NCBI GenBank assembly: GCA_018296165.2
Contig: JACKQL020000030.1
Coordinates: 186,001 to 250,000 of the forward strand
Direction: 5' to 3'
DNA: 64,000 bases
Source of the DNA: Termitomyces sp. T153
Lineage: Eukaryota > Basidiomycota > Agaricomycetes > Agaricales > Lyophyllaceae
The notes below the pieces were generated by a model. It did no database searches. It saw only the letters and a list, made by a program, of their open reading frames with translations, and was not told where the DNA came from. The position numbers were made by a program, and so were the translations under genes. Shown here piece after piece: positions 10,895 to 23,085 of this stretch; the first letter of the stretch is position 1; the number at the start of each line of letters is the position of its first letter.

Positions 10895-12739
10895 GGATGA
10901 CAGGCTGGGTTTCTTCTTTGTAGATCTTAATCTCCCTTTAAACCTGATATGTATTCAATATTCAATTTTGATGTACATTGTAGGCTTGCTGCTTTGTATA
11001 GGCCTACTGCTTCCTGTACCTATGTATATATGTATATGGGCTTTGAATTATCCGTGTGCATATTCTTTCCGACTATGTAGATCTGATTTAGACACTTCAA
11101 GCTTCATTCACATTTCTAAAAGTCGCCATTTGTCGTTTGAGCCTGTGAACATGTTTCTCTCGTGGACATACTTATCCACGGTGTACCTCTTGGAAACCGA
11201 GACCAAGAATGTGTAAACCGTAGGTTCTCCTAAATCGCAGTTTTGTTGTGTCCTTCGCGCTTTAAAATATTCACGTGTATGCGATGACTCCCAGAGAAAT
11301 CCACATGGTTATGCATGGCTTGTGTATACGCATATGGGTACAAAGCCGATCTTTACGGAGGCGGAGCATAACTCGGTCCGATCAACACTATTACATATAT
11401 CGCTCCAGCTGTTGGGGGCGAGGTTTGAACAGTTTTGAGCGTGGCTCGGGGCAAACTGAGGAGTTGTCCGCACTGGTTGTGCCATTAAGTGCTTGATACG
11501 ATGAATTCAATTCGACTCTACGACGACCTTTGAGATACCCACTGTGTGAATGATTATTACAACGTTCAATCACCCGTGATCTTTTCCCCCAGACCACAGC
11601 TTGGTGTCCAGCGCTCAGCGTCCCCTGGTCCGAAAAATCCGAAAGAGGCCCATGTGGCGCTGCAAGTGATTTATCAACGTAGATCAACCCCATCAACCCT
11701 ACAACGCCTAATAATTTTAGATATCTCCGTTGTTGGATGAGCTAGAGGCCGCCATGTGGTGATAGGTGGTGGTTGCGCCTATAAATTCTCTGAGTATGGT
11801 AGATACCTTCACATTCTAGTGGCATTCTTTGGGTGGATACATAAGTACTGTGAAGGACTGATGTTGTTCTGAATGAAACGACCAGGGCTCGTGATGACCA
11901 CTCTAGGATACTCCTCCCATATTTGGCTTCTGAATAGCCGGCTGCCGCTCACACAGACGGTCTTCTGTGCAGGTTTTAAGTTACTCCATAGTATACCATC
12001 GTTGGCGGAGAGATTATGACGGAACCTACACAAGACCTGGGCCGCGGCTGACATAATGTTGAGAGGAATCGCCAGGTAATTCATGACTTTCGAGCGCGTT
12101 CTAGCACGTTGCATATGGCTGTTATCTAAATTCCGAATGTGGCGCGGCAATCCAAGTTTATCTTGTCTTTCCCCATGGAGGAAAAAGGCGGGAAGAAAAT
12201 GAACAGAAGTTTTGTGATCATTCCTTTGATCAATTGAAAGCACCAAATTGAGTCTTCAACGTCTTCACGTGACTCGGAACTTGGGCATAGCCTTGAGTTA
12301 AACTCAAGGCTATGTCAGAGTTTGAGTAATGGAAAGCCTCCGAAGGTTTGCAAAATCGCTCTATCCAGACTGTCACGAAACCTCACATCATTCTGTGTAG
12401 ATCTCCGGGATCACTTCAATCCATGTGGATGCAAGGGACGTTTTGGAAGAACCAACGTCTCGGTTATCCTGCTCACAAGCGCGTTATCTTCCAACGAAAC
12501 GATACCCAAGGGTATAGTTGCCGGATGTTATCGGAGGTACATACCAAGGCATTCCCACCAGTTTGGCACCGCGATCGTATCTTAAAAAAATTGGCTCGGG
12601 CTTGGTTCGGGCCTTTCGATCGCGAAATTTGGGCTGCCGAGTCTGTATTTTTCCTTATATTACTAGGTATCAAAGAAGCATCCACCATCCATTATTGGCC
12701 CTTCTAACCTTCACGACATTATCGACTCCATATCTAATT
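10895..12739. other. Intergenic region between PIL1 and the permease
   Basis: Base composition is CpG-normal and no convincing gene was seen on either strand. The first part should hold the PIL1 3' UTR and the last part the permease promoter. It contains a perfect 14-bp-arm palindrome at 12286-12314. Confidence 0.5.
12286..12314. repeat. Perfect palindrome, 14-bp arms around one base
   Basis: CATAGCCTTGAGTT is followed by A and then by its exact reverse complement. It lies 426 bp upstream of the permease start codon in CpG-normal DNA and is not part of any element I recognise. It could be a regulator-binding site, a hairpin or a transposon footprint; nothing in the sequence decides. Confidence 0.8.
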
Positions 12740-15424
12740 ATGGCGCCCGAGAAAGTGGATGAGGCCTTCGAAACTGCGAGCATCTCAAGGTCCGCACCAT
12801 ACGTGGAATTTTATGACCCGTCAAAAGAGTCCGTATGGACACGTATTGGCCTTTCATTCGAGAGTTTCAAGCGTGCACCTGGAACCACGGGGTGTGTCAT
12901 GTCCTCGTCGTACTCATGAGCTTTTGTGCTAACGAGGCATTTCCAGAGGTATTCAGATTGAAGGAGAGCTTGATGGAGTGGATAAGGAAAAGTTGAGGGC
13001 TGACAATCCGATGCTGCAGCAGAAGATGAAGCCGCGGCATCTGGCAATGATTGCTGTTGGTTCGTATATTGAGTTGGCTACGTCTTCATTACTGATCTTC
13101 CTTGACAGGCGGTAGTATCGGTACTGGTCTCTTTGTCGGTTCCGGCGCCGCGTTGAACGCTGGCGGGCCTGCCGGTGTTATGATTGCATGGATCCTCATG
13201 GGTCTCATGTTGATCAGTGTCACCCAGGTGAGATTACTTCCCTTGACCTAAAGAGTGGTCCATGTCAATGCTAAGCAGGCTCTGGGCGAAATGTGTATAT
13301 TGTATCCGGTCTCTGGTGGTTTTTATACTCTCTCTAAACGCTTCTTGGATCCTTCCTTTGCTTTTGCCATGGGTTGGAACTACTATCTGCAGTGGGCAGT
13401 CGTACTTCCTCTCGAAATCACAGTCGCTGGTACGACAGTCCAATACTGGACCGATAAAGTACCAATAGCAGCCTGGATTACTGTATTTTGGGTGGTTATA
13501 GGTGAGCTATGGCCTCTGCCTTGCTTTTCATTTCGTACGCTAATGCCTTACAGTCATTGTTAGTGTCTTTGGAACCCTTGGTTATGCTGAAGAAGAGTTT
13601 TGGTCATCATGTCTGAAACTTCTTGTAGTCGTCATGTTCATTTTCATCGGAATGTAAGTTTCGCCAATTTGAATCACTCCTCTTGTGTACTCAACAAACC
13701 CTCTAGCATCTGTATTTGCGGTGGTGGCCCCAAGGGCGGAGCGTACGACCACTACATTGGTGCTAAATTCTGGCATGAACCAGGCGCCTTCGCACACGGC
13801 TTCCCCGGCGTGTGCGCTGTATTTGTCACTGGTATGTCCTTGGTACGTCACTGGACAAATGTTCAACTAACGTCTATTAGCCGCATTCGCATTTTGTAAG
13901 AGAAGATCCGGATATTCGGCACTCTCATGCTAATATTCTTGTTCTCTGACAGCTGGCACTGAACTAATCGGTCTGGCGGCAAGCGAAACTCCCAACCCAC
14001 GTGCCACTATGCCCGGTGCTGTCAAAGGAACTTTCTGGCGCATCGTAAGCTTCTCAATTTTCGGTGACACCTTAACTTGACGTCGACGTCGTGTACCAGA
14101 CTATAATTTATGTGACATCCCTCTTGATCATCGGTCTCCTGGTTCCATATGATGAGCCCAGGCTCCTAGGTGGTAGCGGCGCTGGTATGTTGTCTTAACT
14201 TATCCTACGTGATTGACCTCATCATAATTGCAGCTGCCTCTCCATTCGTCATCGCTCTCGATCACGCCCGTATCAAGGGTCTCAACCGTATGTCAACACG
14301 TTAGCTTCCGGCAACCATTCTTGACACCTATCGTAGATTTCGTCAACGCTACCATCTGCATCTCTGTTCTCTCTATTGGCTTGTCTTCTGTATACGCCGG
14401 ATCCCGAACTCTGACTGCCCTTGCCGAGACTGGTTATGCCCCAAAAATCTTTGCATACGGTATGTGGATGCGCCATTGTGACTCGTCCTTTCAACAATAT
14501 TGAACAATAGATAACAGTTGACAAGTCTTCGCGCCCCTTGTGGTCTGTTGTTGCGACCCTGCTTTTTGCTCCACTTGCATACATCAACGTCGCTGCTGCG
14601 GGAAATATCGTCTGTCAGTACGGTGTCAGGATGCTTTGATTTTTCATTGGCCAACTGAATCCTTCACAGTCACCTGGCTCGTCGCTCTCTCCGGACTTTC
14701 TACTATCTTTACCTGGATGGCTATCTGCCTTTGCCAGTGTGTTTACCCTAGCGACTAGTGTTGCCACTCGCTCATCTTCCTCCGTTTAGTATCCGATTCA
14801 GAATGGCTTGGGTCCGTCAGGGCCATTCCATCGAAGAACTGCCCTTCAAGGCCATGGGCGGTGTTTGGGGATCGTGGTTCGGTATCATCCTCTTGGTTCT
14901 TGTCCTGATTGCACAGTTCTATATTGTGAGTTGACTGATTATCGCGTTGTACGTGTGTAACTCACAACGATCTTTTAGGCCATCTGGCCCGTTGGTGGCA
15001 TGAACGATGACCCAAAGAAGGTCGCGGAAAATTTCTTCTGTTCGTGCCCTGTCTCTGGAATTTTTTCCTACGGTTTTGACGAGTAACTTTCGTACAGCGA
15101 GTTACCTTGGATTCCCTATCGTGCTTCTCTTCTGGATCATAGGGTACATTTGGAAGAGGACATTGCCCAAGGCAATTAACGATATTGACCTTGATGTGCG
15201 TCTTTCTGTGTGTTGTCTTATGAAGCGTTTGCTCAAGTGTCTCGATACCCTAGACTGGTCGCAAGAGTTGGCTCACTGTTGACGAGATGCGCGCGGTATG
15301 TCACTTTGGCTTTTGTCTGGTTGCTGCCGTCCAGTGCTGATTTCCCACCTCTTCATAGTATCGTGAATCTCGTAAGAATGCGCCTCTTTATGTTCGGATA
15401 TACCGCCTCTTGTTCTCAAATTAA
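12740..15424 (+). CDS. Amino acid permease (YAT/AAP family)
   Basis: Predicted plasma-membrane amino acid/proton symporter, 588 residues. Eighteen exons: 12740-12891, 12947-13059, 13109-13227, 13279-13501, 13554-13653, 13707-13831, 13881-13895, 13953-14044, 14100-14184, 14234-14287, 14337-14459, 14518-14613, 14670-14736, 14790-14925, 14979-15039, 15098-15195, 15254-15295 and 15359-15424. After a hydrophilic N-terminus comes the family block [20 protein letters not shown], then [19 protein letters not shown], the signature [30 protein letters not shown] and [18 protein letters not shown], ending in RRLLFSN-like residues (YRLLFSN). About 12 hydrophobic segments are visible. The introns are mostly 49-63 bp. 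Exon 7 is only 15 nt. Length and motifs match the family, and the gene looks intact. The substrate cannot be told from sequence. Confidence 0.93.
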
Positions 15425-16515
15425 TGTTGTCTCTTTTACGCCGTGATGCAACTTATGTCTATAATACCCTGTAATGATCTGTGTCCCCTGCTGTTCGTTG
15501 TTACTATACCTAATGTATTTTCTTTGTTTCTAAATTTGCTGTGCTTGCATTGTCTATCTTTACTCCTTGGATAATGGTTGTGTGAACATTCGTCAGGCAC
15601 GAGCTCAGTGTATAGTTGCCAAATCATTCATAGGAGGCCTTTGCTTCTGTTTAGAATTCAAAGTTTCACTCGACCCCATGCTCTTTCATATCAAACTCCC
15701 TGGTGAGGTTATTGGCCCGTAGCCATTTTACCTCTCTTTCCGCAAGGACTTGGGAGAATAATGCGTCTCATGATAACGAAAGTGGTGCACCACAACCGAC
15801 GACAGCGGAGGCAAACTTTCGATAACTTGTCACCAACACCGAGGCTGACTTTTTTAGGCCGCGCTATGATCAAAGATACATCACTGGCAGTCTCAAAATG
15901 GCTACACTTAACTCAGAGTTTCCCTCATATCGGGCCTCAGGTTCACGAACTAAGCAGGGCCGCATCCAGTAGGCTGGACCATGATTCGGATCTAATCAAG
16001 ATAAAATTGGTGAATTGTATGGTGTGCATTTCGACGAACTGTACCTGACGAACGTTTCTAGTTGAGAGTTCATCGTAGGCCTTCAGGTTCTTTGCTCAAA
16101 CTTCCTTCTTGGACTAATGCGGTGTTTAATATAGAAAAATACAGGTGTATAAAGCGGCAGCTCCAGATAATCAGAAAATCGCTTTCATCGAAGACCAGAT
16201 GATTGCGGACCCACAACAAAGGACCTTTCTGAACTGCAAATTGGCACTGTAAGCCACTGTAGGTAGCAAAGGATGCAGTTTCAGTTCCAGCTACCTCTGT
16301 CCCAACTTAATATCTTGCGCACCCGAAAATGCATCGGAGTGTGGGTGCCGAGGTTTACGATCGAAAAAACACGTCCACGGGTAACTTTATCACGTGCTCC
16401 AGCGCGACCCATGTGATGATGTTTGTGCATGCTTGTCAATCAACCAAGATTCGAAATCCAACGCGTCTCTTCTCCCACTTGCATCTCCTCTCTTCTGCCC
16501 ATCCATCCCGCTGTT
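15425..16515. other. Intergenic region, no gene seen
   Basis: CpG-normal sequence downstream of the permease. Open frames are short and unlike any family I know. The last 100 bp are pyrimidine-rich and are probably the promoter/5' UTR of the gene at 16516. Confidence 0.4.
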
Positions 16516-17468
16516 ATCATGCCCAGGAAAGCAGCTGCAGCAACTACCGAAGGAACCACCGAGGCTCCAGAGCCCCGTCGTTCCTCACGCATCAAGGACC
16601 TTCCCAAACCCGAGCCTCCAGTGAAGAAACCAGCGAAGCCTAGAGCGAAAAAGGCTGACAAGGAGAAGCAAGGTGACGGCGAAGCTCAAGAGGACAAGCC
16701 CAAGTCGGCGAGAGGAAAGAAGCGCAAGGAGGCCGAAGAGCCCAATGGCGAGGCTGAAGCTGAGGCTGAAGCTGCGACGGAAGAGCCCCCCGCCAAGAAG
16801 GCTAGTTTCTCGATCTGCTTTGTTCAGTGCTATGATCCTTGTTAACTTAACTTTCCAGACCAAACCCGCATCCAAGGCTGCTGCTAAGCCGGCCTCCAAG
16901 GCTGCCGATAAACCATCTTCCAGGGCCTCTGCTAAGCCATCATCAAAGGCGTCTGCTAAACCCGCATCCACGTCTGCTGCTAAGCCCTCTTCGAGGGCAT
17001 CTGCTAAACCTCCTTCTCGCGCTGGGTCTAAGAAACCTGCTTCCAAGGTATGTCACATTTTTGCCATGCGTCTAATCATACTGTCGTCTTAACTGAATGC
17101 ACTAACATCGTGTCTTGCCTTGTCTCTAGGCCGATGCCTCTGCTGTAGAAGGACAAGAGCCTGCAACAGCTCCAGGTGAGACCATCGCTGAAGAGCCAGA
17201 GGCCGAAGCTGCCGCCACTGCGGCTGAAGGTGCTATTGATGAAGGTGCTGCGGCTGAAGCCCCTGTGGTATGTCTCTATTCATATCCCAATAAGAGAAGG
17301 TTTTGATATATTTTATGTAGACGGCTTAAACTTCATCAACTCCCCATTCCGTCCATCCATCTACTCCGTCATTCATCGTTCCGTAATGTAATTCCCTCGC
17401 AAAGGCGGACGGCCATGTTGTACACCTATCAGAATCCCACCACTATCTCTCCAGCCCACGAAGACTAA
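16516..17468 (+). CDS. Small Lys/Ala/Pro-rich nuclear-type protein
   Basis: The model has four exons, 16516-16800, 16859-17047, 17130-17267 and 17433-17468, giving 215 residues. It starts MPRKAAAATTEG, then PRRSSRIKDLPKPEPPVKKP. A basic stretch with a likely nuclear signal (RGKKRK) comes next. Exon 2 is a run of about 8-residue repeats of the type AKPSSKAS, and the end is acidic (EEPEAEAAATAAEG). This resembles histone H1 tails or HMG-type chromatin proteins, but no folded domain is present, so the function is unknown. Intron 1 would use a GC donor (GCTAGT), because no GT site keeps the repeat in frame. The last exon could instead start at 17405. Confidence 0.65.
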
Positions 17469-19045
17469 ACGATTTTTGACTCTCGGCTTTCTCTTTACTC
17501 GTCTTAAAAGAATCTGTCGTGTTTTACCATTTGTTTGAATCTTTCACTTCGTACCCTATCTTATTTCCCTGGCCTTCTCTATCATTTAACCTATTTTTCC
17601 CTCATTTCTGATGTAAATGTGTGTACTATGTCCGTCCGTCCATCCGGAGCGCGTCAGGCGTACGGCGTCTTACCCTTCCAACATAGTCATCGTCCCCATC
17701 CCACCGTGTATCCCTTCTATTTATTGTCGATGCCTTTCCTCCCCTCTTTTCCTTGTACCTCGTCTCTCCCCCCCCAACTTCCGACCTTCACGCTGGTCCC
17801 GTTACGCTGTTGTAGGTGTGTTATATATCTTGTATTCATGGGCTGTTGGGTTTTGAATAAATACACATGTGGTCCCTGTTGGGATGGGTTGGTTATTATT
17901 AGGTTAGGGCCTGGGTACCCGATTCTTTCCTGAATTTCCCAACTACGAATCATCGAAACTGAGTACTGATTGTTAAAAAGTAGCAGCTTCCATGTTTTTA
18001 ATGGAAAAAAGCTTACATGGACGCCACAACATTCTGCAATTTGTGAGTCAATGCTGTTCTTAATCGTTCTTGAATTAATCAAACTAAAGTTAAAAGAGGG
18101 CCGTCGCCTTCTTTTCTGATGGATTCTCGTGATTTGCCCACCAACCATTGCTATCCACCCCGAGCTGCAGTCCTCAGGCTGTGCCTACGTAGCTGCAGTC
18201 CCCATACTTGTATAAGTATCTTATCGTTAGGTCGGTTTGGCACAATTTGTCGGTCGTGCCAATGTGATATAGTATGGTTTGACAACGTATATTTTGTTCT
18301 AATTGTTCTCGAGAGCTGTATATTCCAGAAAGTACCTCTTTATTTGTTGAACGTCACGCATCTTGTTTCGATTGTCGAATGAGGTCCTCATTCAGAAAGA
18401 GGCATTGCTCAACAAAAACGTCTAGCAACATTAAGCAGTTCTTAGCAGGAAGAGATAGGAAATTTACTTTCCCGAAACGACGCCGTGGAAAAATATCTGG
18501 TCCTCAAAAGATTCCCGTTCCATGAGCTTGGCCCCTCTTTCATCATGATTATGAGGAGCGCCAATTCAAAAGTAGACCTCTGTTGGCAGCCTTTTTACAT
18601 ATCGCTCAGCCCATTGGAGAAACCTCTGAGCGGACTTGTCCTTCTGATGACTTTGGTAACATGCTCATCGAAATCATTTCAAAGTGAACATGAGGTTTTG
18701 AAGAGATGGGACGTGGTCGTTAGAAACCCAAACAGCACGTTATCGATATATTCGAGAAGATTTATAAGGCTTATCATGTTCCGTTGGAAAAATTAGATAT
18801 TAATGAATATGTAAAGGCATTCAAAGCCATCTCGCAGTGCAATCAACAAGTTCAAGGATCAGCGCGCGAGGCGAGATGCAGCCGCAGCGCGATCATACAG
18901 TACCAATACGTGATGAATGTGCAAAGGAATGCAATCTTTTATTTCGTTTTGTGCTTATTAAATGCATATCTGGATCGTTACAACAGAATAAATAGGAAAT
19001 CTCCAAAGGATAAAGCATGATGTCGGATGGAACTTAGAATATGGT
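17469..19045. other. 3' region of the small nuclear protein gene and intergenic DNA
   Basis: The first about 400 bp are T/C-rich, as in a fungal 3' UTR. Frames at 18485-18796 and 18784-19020 are open but short, with no recognised motif, so they are not called as genes. Confidence 0.4.
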
Positions 19046-20504
19046 TCATTGCATGGAAGTGAGCCAAGGATCACTGAGAGATTCCAGGGCAGAGGTTCGC
19101 GTTTCCTGCGTCCATGTTACCGTTCTTCGAATAAAGGCATGGAACATTTTTGTGGCATCATAGTCTTCCCAACTTCATTGAATCACGACGCCAGGTGTGA
19201 CTCCGAAGTCTCCTTTGGATTAATCTCCCCTCTGGGCGATCCATCTTTGTTGAAAAACTCCAGTGCATGCGAAGAGCTGTCGAGGGGGTCCGAGTAGGGC
19301 GACCCTTCTCTGCATGAGCTTAATCTTGGGAAGAAGAGTCCGTTTCTGAACATCAAGCTCCATATCTATCCTGTCAAATTAGGAAGAAAATGAAGGAGGA
19401 ATTTGGCAAAACAATGCATCCAAAACTCCAGATATCTATCGGTGTTCCCCACGGAATACACAAAACCGGTGCTCGACCAGGGGGGGATTGGATGAGGCCA
19501 GTATAGTACCTTTCCCCCGTACGCTCTTCGCCAAAGTCACATAAGACGACAGAGCCTCCTATCAAACGAGACAGAGATCCCAGTATAAGTTCTTGTTTCG
19601 AAGACAGCAGCTTGTTCGGTGATTTTCCTGGCGCTAGGATCTTCAATTTCATTGTCCTCAATGTCTGTGAGGACTGATTAGTCATGGAGCCGTAAGAGAA
19701 TATTCTTCGCTCGTATGTTTGGAGCCAGGGGCAAATTAGGACACGGACACGGAGACTAGAAAAGGAGGGAATTTCAGCTCCGTGGACAATCTGAGCCCTG
19801 TGGATGAATTCTAAGGCATTCAGTACATCCCGGGCAAAAAGTATAATATAACGAATTGGAAGAATGGTGAGTATTTGCAAGCAATGCCGAGAGGTTCATG
19901 TATGAGGAAATGATACTTGTGGTCGCCAACTTGGATTTTGAGATGATCCAATGCTTGCCGGACAAAATGCTGTCCTGCCAGTTTACTAGTCTTTACAGTT
20001 TCAGATCAAACTTCGTACGCGTTATCTCTCGTTGGACAGAGGGATAATCGCAGACCATGTATTTCATACAGACATATTCATTCGAACTAGAAATATTCAA
20101 ACGATTTAACTTTAGAAGAAAAGTGAGACAAGAACTAACCGGAGATCCCGACATATCCAGACGGTAGACGTGGTCCTAAAACTAACCTTGTAGAGAATTT
20201 GGTAGTTCGAATGAATGGCATCGCCAATTCGAACCGGATAGGACGATTGAGGCGTATACCAATCCAAACACTCTTCTGAGTCCTCACCGCCTCTGGAGAA
20301 ATGATATTTTGAGAGCCAGTGATTGGAAAAAGACGAGGAACTCCGACTCGAGTATGATATTGAGAGATATAGTGAGGAAGTGTAAATCGAGAGATCTTGA
20401 GCAACCTTTTCATAGTGCGGTGAACAAACATGGTCCAAAATGTCGTAGAAGGCTGTCAGTGTTATAAGTAAAATCACGAGCTGCTTAATTTTCATGAGAT
20501 TCAC
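19046..20504 (-). pseudogene. SRPK-like Ser/Thr protein kinase gene, degenerate
   Basis: Reading the minus strand from 20504, kinase motifs appear in order. These are LDWYTPQSSYPVRIGD and YQILYKVSFRTTSTVWICRDLR (20270-20143), EYVCMKYMVCDYPSVQREI (about 20085-20025), FVRQALDHLKIQ (about 19965), LNALEFIHRAQIVHG (about 19810), RAKNILLRLHD (19705-19680), VVLCDFGEERTGERYYTGLI (about 19550-19500), IPWGTPIDIWSFGCIV (about 19430) and TVTWTQETRTSALESLSDPWL (to 19046). The VAIK-type Lys and DFG are present. The glycine loop reads SFRTTST where SRPK relatives have a G-x-G form, the residue before RAKN reads Asn instead of the expected catalytic Asp, and APE reads APV. Several joints need frame changes not all explained by introns. 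It is either a decaying paralogue or a pseudokinase. Confidence 0.6.
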
Positions 20505-20970
20505 TGACCAAAGGGGTGCTCAATTTTCTCGTTTGAAAAAGCCGTCTAGTCATGTACCGTGCTTCAGCGGGAGTCAATTGGTCAGTTTGTCTAATTCGAT
20601 CCAGTTTGTCTAATTCGATCCCATCAATGGTCAGATCAACTCGTGGAAGCGGCCACTGCTTCATGGCCATAACTCGGATGTAAGTAGATTGCCCCATGAT
20701 CTGAGATAAGATAACACAGTACTTTACCCCCTATGTTTTGAATTCATGCTGAACAGTGTTTGGAAAGAGACGAGGAACTCCGACTCGAGAATTATATTGA
20801 GAGATAGCGTAATGAAGTGTAAATCGAGAGATCTTGAGCAACTTGTTCATAGTGCGGTGAACAAATATGGTCCTAATTGTCGTAGAAGGCTGTCAGTGTT
20901 ATGAGTAAAATCACGAGGCGCTTAACTCTTATGAGTTTTCACCGACAAAAGGGGTGCTCTATTTCTTTGT
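20325..20970. repeat. Direct duplication of about 200 bp (20325-20530 and 20759-20970)
   Basis: The blocks share long runs such as GACGAGGAACTCCGACTCGA, TAAATCGAGAGATCTTGAGC, CATAGTGCGGTGAACAAA and GTCGTAGAAGGCTGTCAGTG, offset by about 435 bp. The first block contains the N-terminal part of the SRPK-like gene, so the second is a duplicated 5' end. Confidence 0.85.
20583..20620. repeat. Tandem 19-bp duplication
   Basis: CAGTTTGTCTAATTCGATC is present twice, back to back (20583-20601, 20602-20620). It lies between the two 200-bp duplicated blocks. Confidence 0.9.
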
Positions 20971-20999
20971 TCACTTGAAAAAACCATCAAGTACACGGC

Positions 21000-23085
21000 T
21001 GCACACTGATATTTGAAATGGTTATTATTTCTCACCTCAAGACAAGCATATCATGACTCTTTAAGAATATCTCATCAAATCATATGAATATTGTAAGAGG
21101 CCACCAACTCAACAATTTCTTCTTGTGTGTCATTCAATTTTCTTAGGATCTTCCATTTGTTCAGAATATCCTATTGATGTCCTCTCGGGACATACAACTT
21201 CATGCATCTGCAACAGGCAATCTATTTCTGTGCCATGGGACCAAACATAAATCAATTTCAGCCCCTGATGCCATGTCCTCAGACTCCAACCATTCCCCCA
21301 TCAGTAAAACCACCAGAGGCTGGCAGGGTAATATATTACCCACCTGTCATCACAAGCAAAGCGTGATATATTGACACTTTTACTTACAAGACGGTCCCAT
21401 ATATGAAAGTCTTGTAACATCACATGATGTCAACAGCATCGAATGTTGAACCGGACAAAAAGAAGACAACCGAAGAGAATCGAAATGACAACCTTAAAAC
21501 ATTGGGACAGTTTTTCAAGCCACTGTAGAAACAATGAAGACAACCCCTCCATTTTACTGATGGCCCAACTCCCAACTCCACATCACTTGGTAAGTGTCAG
21601 CAGAAATTCTCTGATCCTCCATTGCCAAAGCATGGCAACCTAAAAATCACATGATACTCAATCCATCCACCAAGGCCTGGTGCACTTCAAGCTGTTAAAT
21701 GCAATTCCAAGTTCATCAACTATTTCTAGTACATGTTGTGACAAAACATCAGCAAAACCAGATTTTGATTGTGACCCTGGTGGCTGGTGACCATCCCACC
21801 AGCAACCATCAATTGACTTTTCAAAACCAGTTTGGACAAGAAAGGGCCACTACAAAAGGAATAGAGATGTTTCAGTCTAGTCTAAAAGAAATTCAGACAA
21901 GTAATCAGTAATGATTTACAGTCAACATTAGATGCAGAGTGTGCATTTTGAAGAAAAAGTTGGAAATTGTCTCCATCATTTGTTCCTCTGAAAGACATTA
22001 TATGTATTTTTGATAGGAATTATATTCCTAATACTAACAGAGGCATTCTATAATGGACTGGGACCTCTGGCCTATTTTGAACCTAGTAGTACAGCCACCA
22101 CCCTAGAGTCTTTGTCTTTACCAAGTAGTGCTCTCTGATTTGATGTTACTTGTGCATGATAGATATATCAATGGTGGGCATTGCAATGTGCCACCATGTG
22201 CCTTGCCACAATCCAACAACATTGTTGCTTGCTCTTCTGTTTCATGCAATCTCAAGTTCCTGGTCTTCATAGTTTTTGACATTGTTCATATTGGCATGTG
22301 TAGTGCATGGCAAGAGCACCTTTGCTGCCTCTGCATACCTTGTTGTGCTTCCTGTGGCATTGCCCAAACTTGTGTCATCCCTCACAGTTGTGGCATCCTC
22401 TCCCAATGTCCTGTCAGCAATGATTCAAGGCAAGAAGGCCACTCCATAAAATTTACATAAACATAGTTGGTTGCACTTTTCGAGTTCAGTTCATTGGTAT
22501 GTGAGCTTTTGCATAGCATTATGGGCAATCTGACAGAGCATGTAGCACTCCATAATAATCAAACTGTTACAGATATCATTCACCTTCCTGTTCAAGGTTG
22601 TCTTTTGCTGTTTGACATCTTCATATATTTCCCTCACTATTGGTCAAGGATGGTTCTGTGTTTCATGCATGATGGTGCCAATGTGATGGGTTTTCCCTCA
22701 AGGATAGGTCACTTCCTAAGTAAGAATGCAGCACATGAGTCCAACTCATGAACCAGAGTATTATGTCCCTCAAAGGAATTTGCAGAGTTGAAGAGACTCA
22801 ATTCTGGCTTCTACCAGTGTACTCTCTGTTCATCCTTGAAACCCATATAGACAAAACATAGAACATTGTAACAGAATTGCCTGATGCTACCATAATAGAG
22901 CTGTCAACTCATGATATTTATGGTCCATTGGTGCAAGTATTAGATGATATCCAAGCCATGCCTGTTGATTCTAAGGATCAGTGAGTTGGTCAAAAAATGG
23001 GTATAGCTACAATTGTCAATTTAGAAGTACTAACCATAGACATACTGATACAGTCCTCAGAAAATCAAACCATGAGAGATGTAGT
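21000..23085. other. CpG-poor block of old, unrecognised repeat DNA
   Basis: CG becomes rare from about 21000. Bases 21497-21527 match the right terminus of the Tc1 element (ATTGGGACAGTTTTTCAAGCCACTGTA), a lone end left by deletion. Open frames at 22128-22460 and 22467-22751 have no motif I recognise. Confidence 0.5.

Noticed and set aside
16585..17046. 153-codon minus-strand frame with regular Asp/Ala/Gly repeats
   Set aside because: Antisense reading of the Lys/Ala/Ser repeat exon at 16516-17047; periodicity is inherited.
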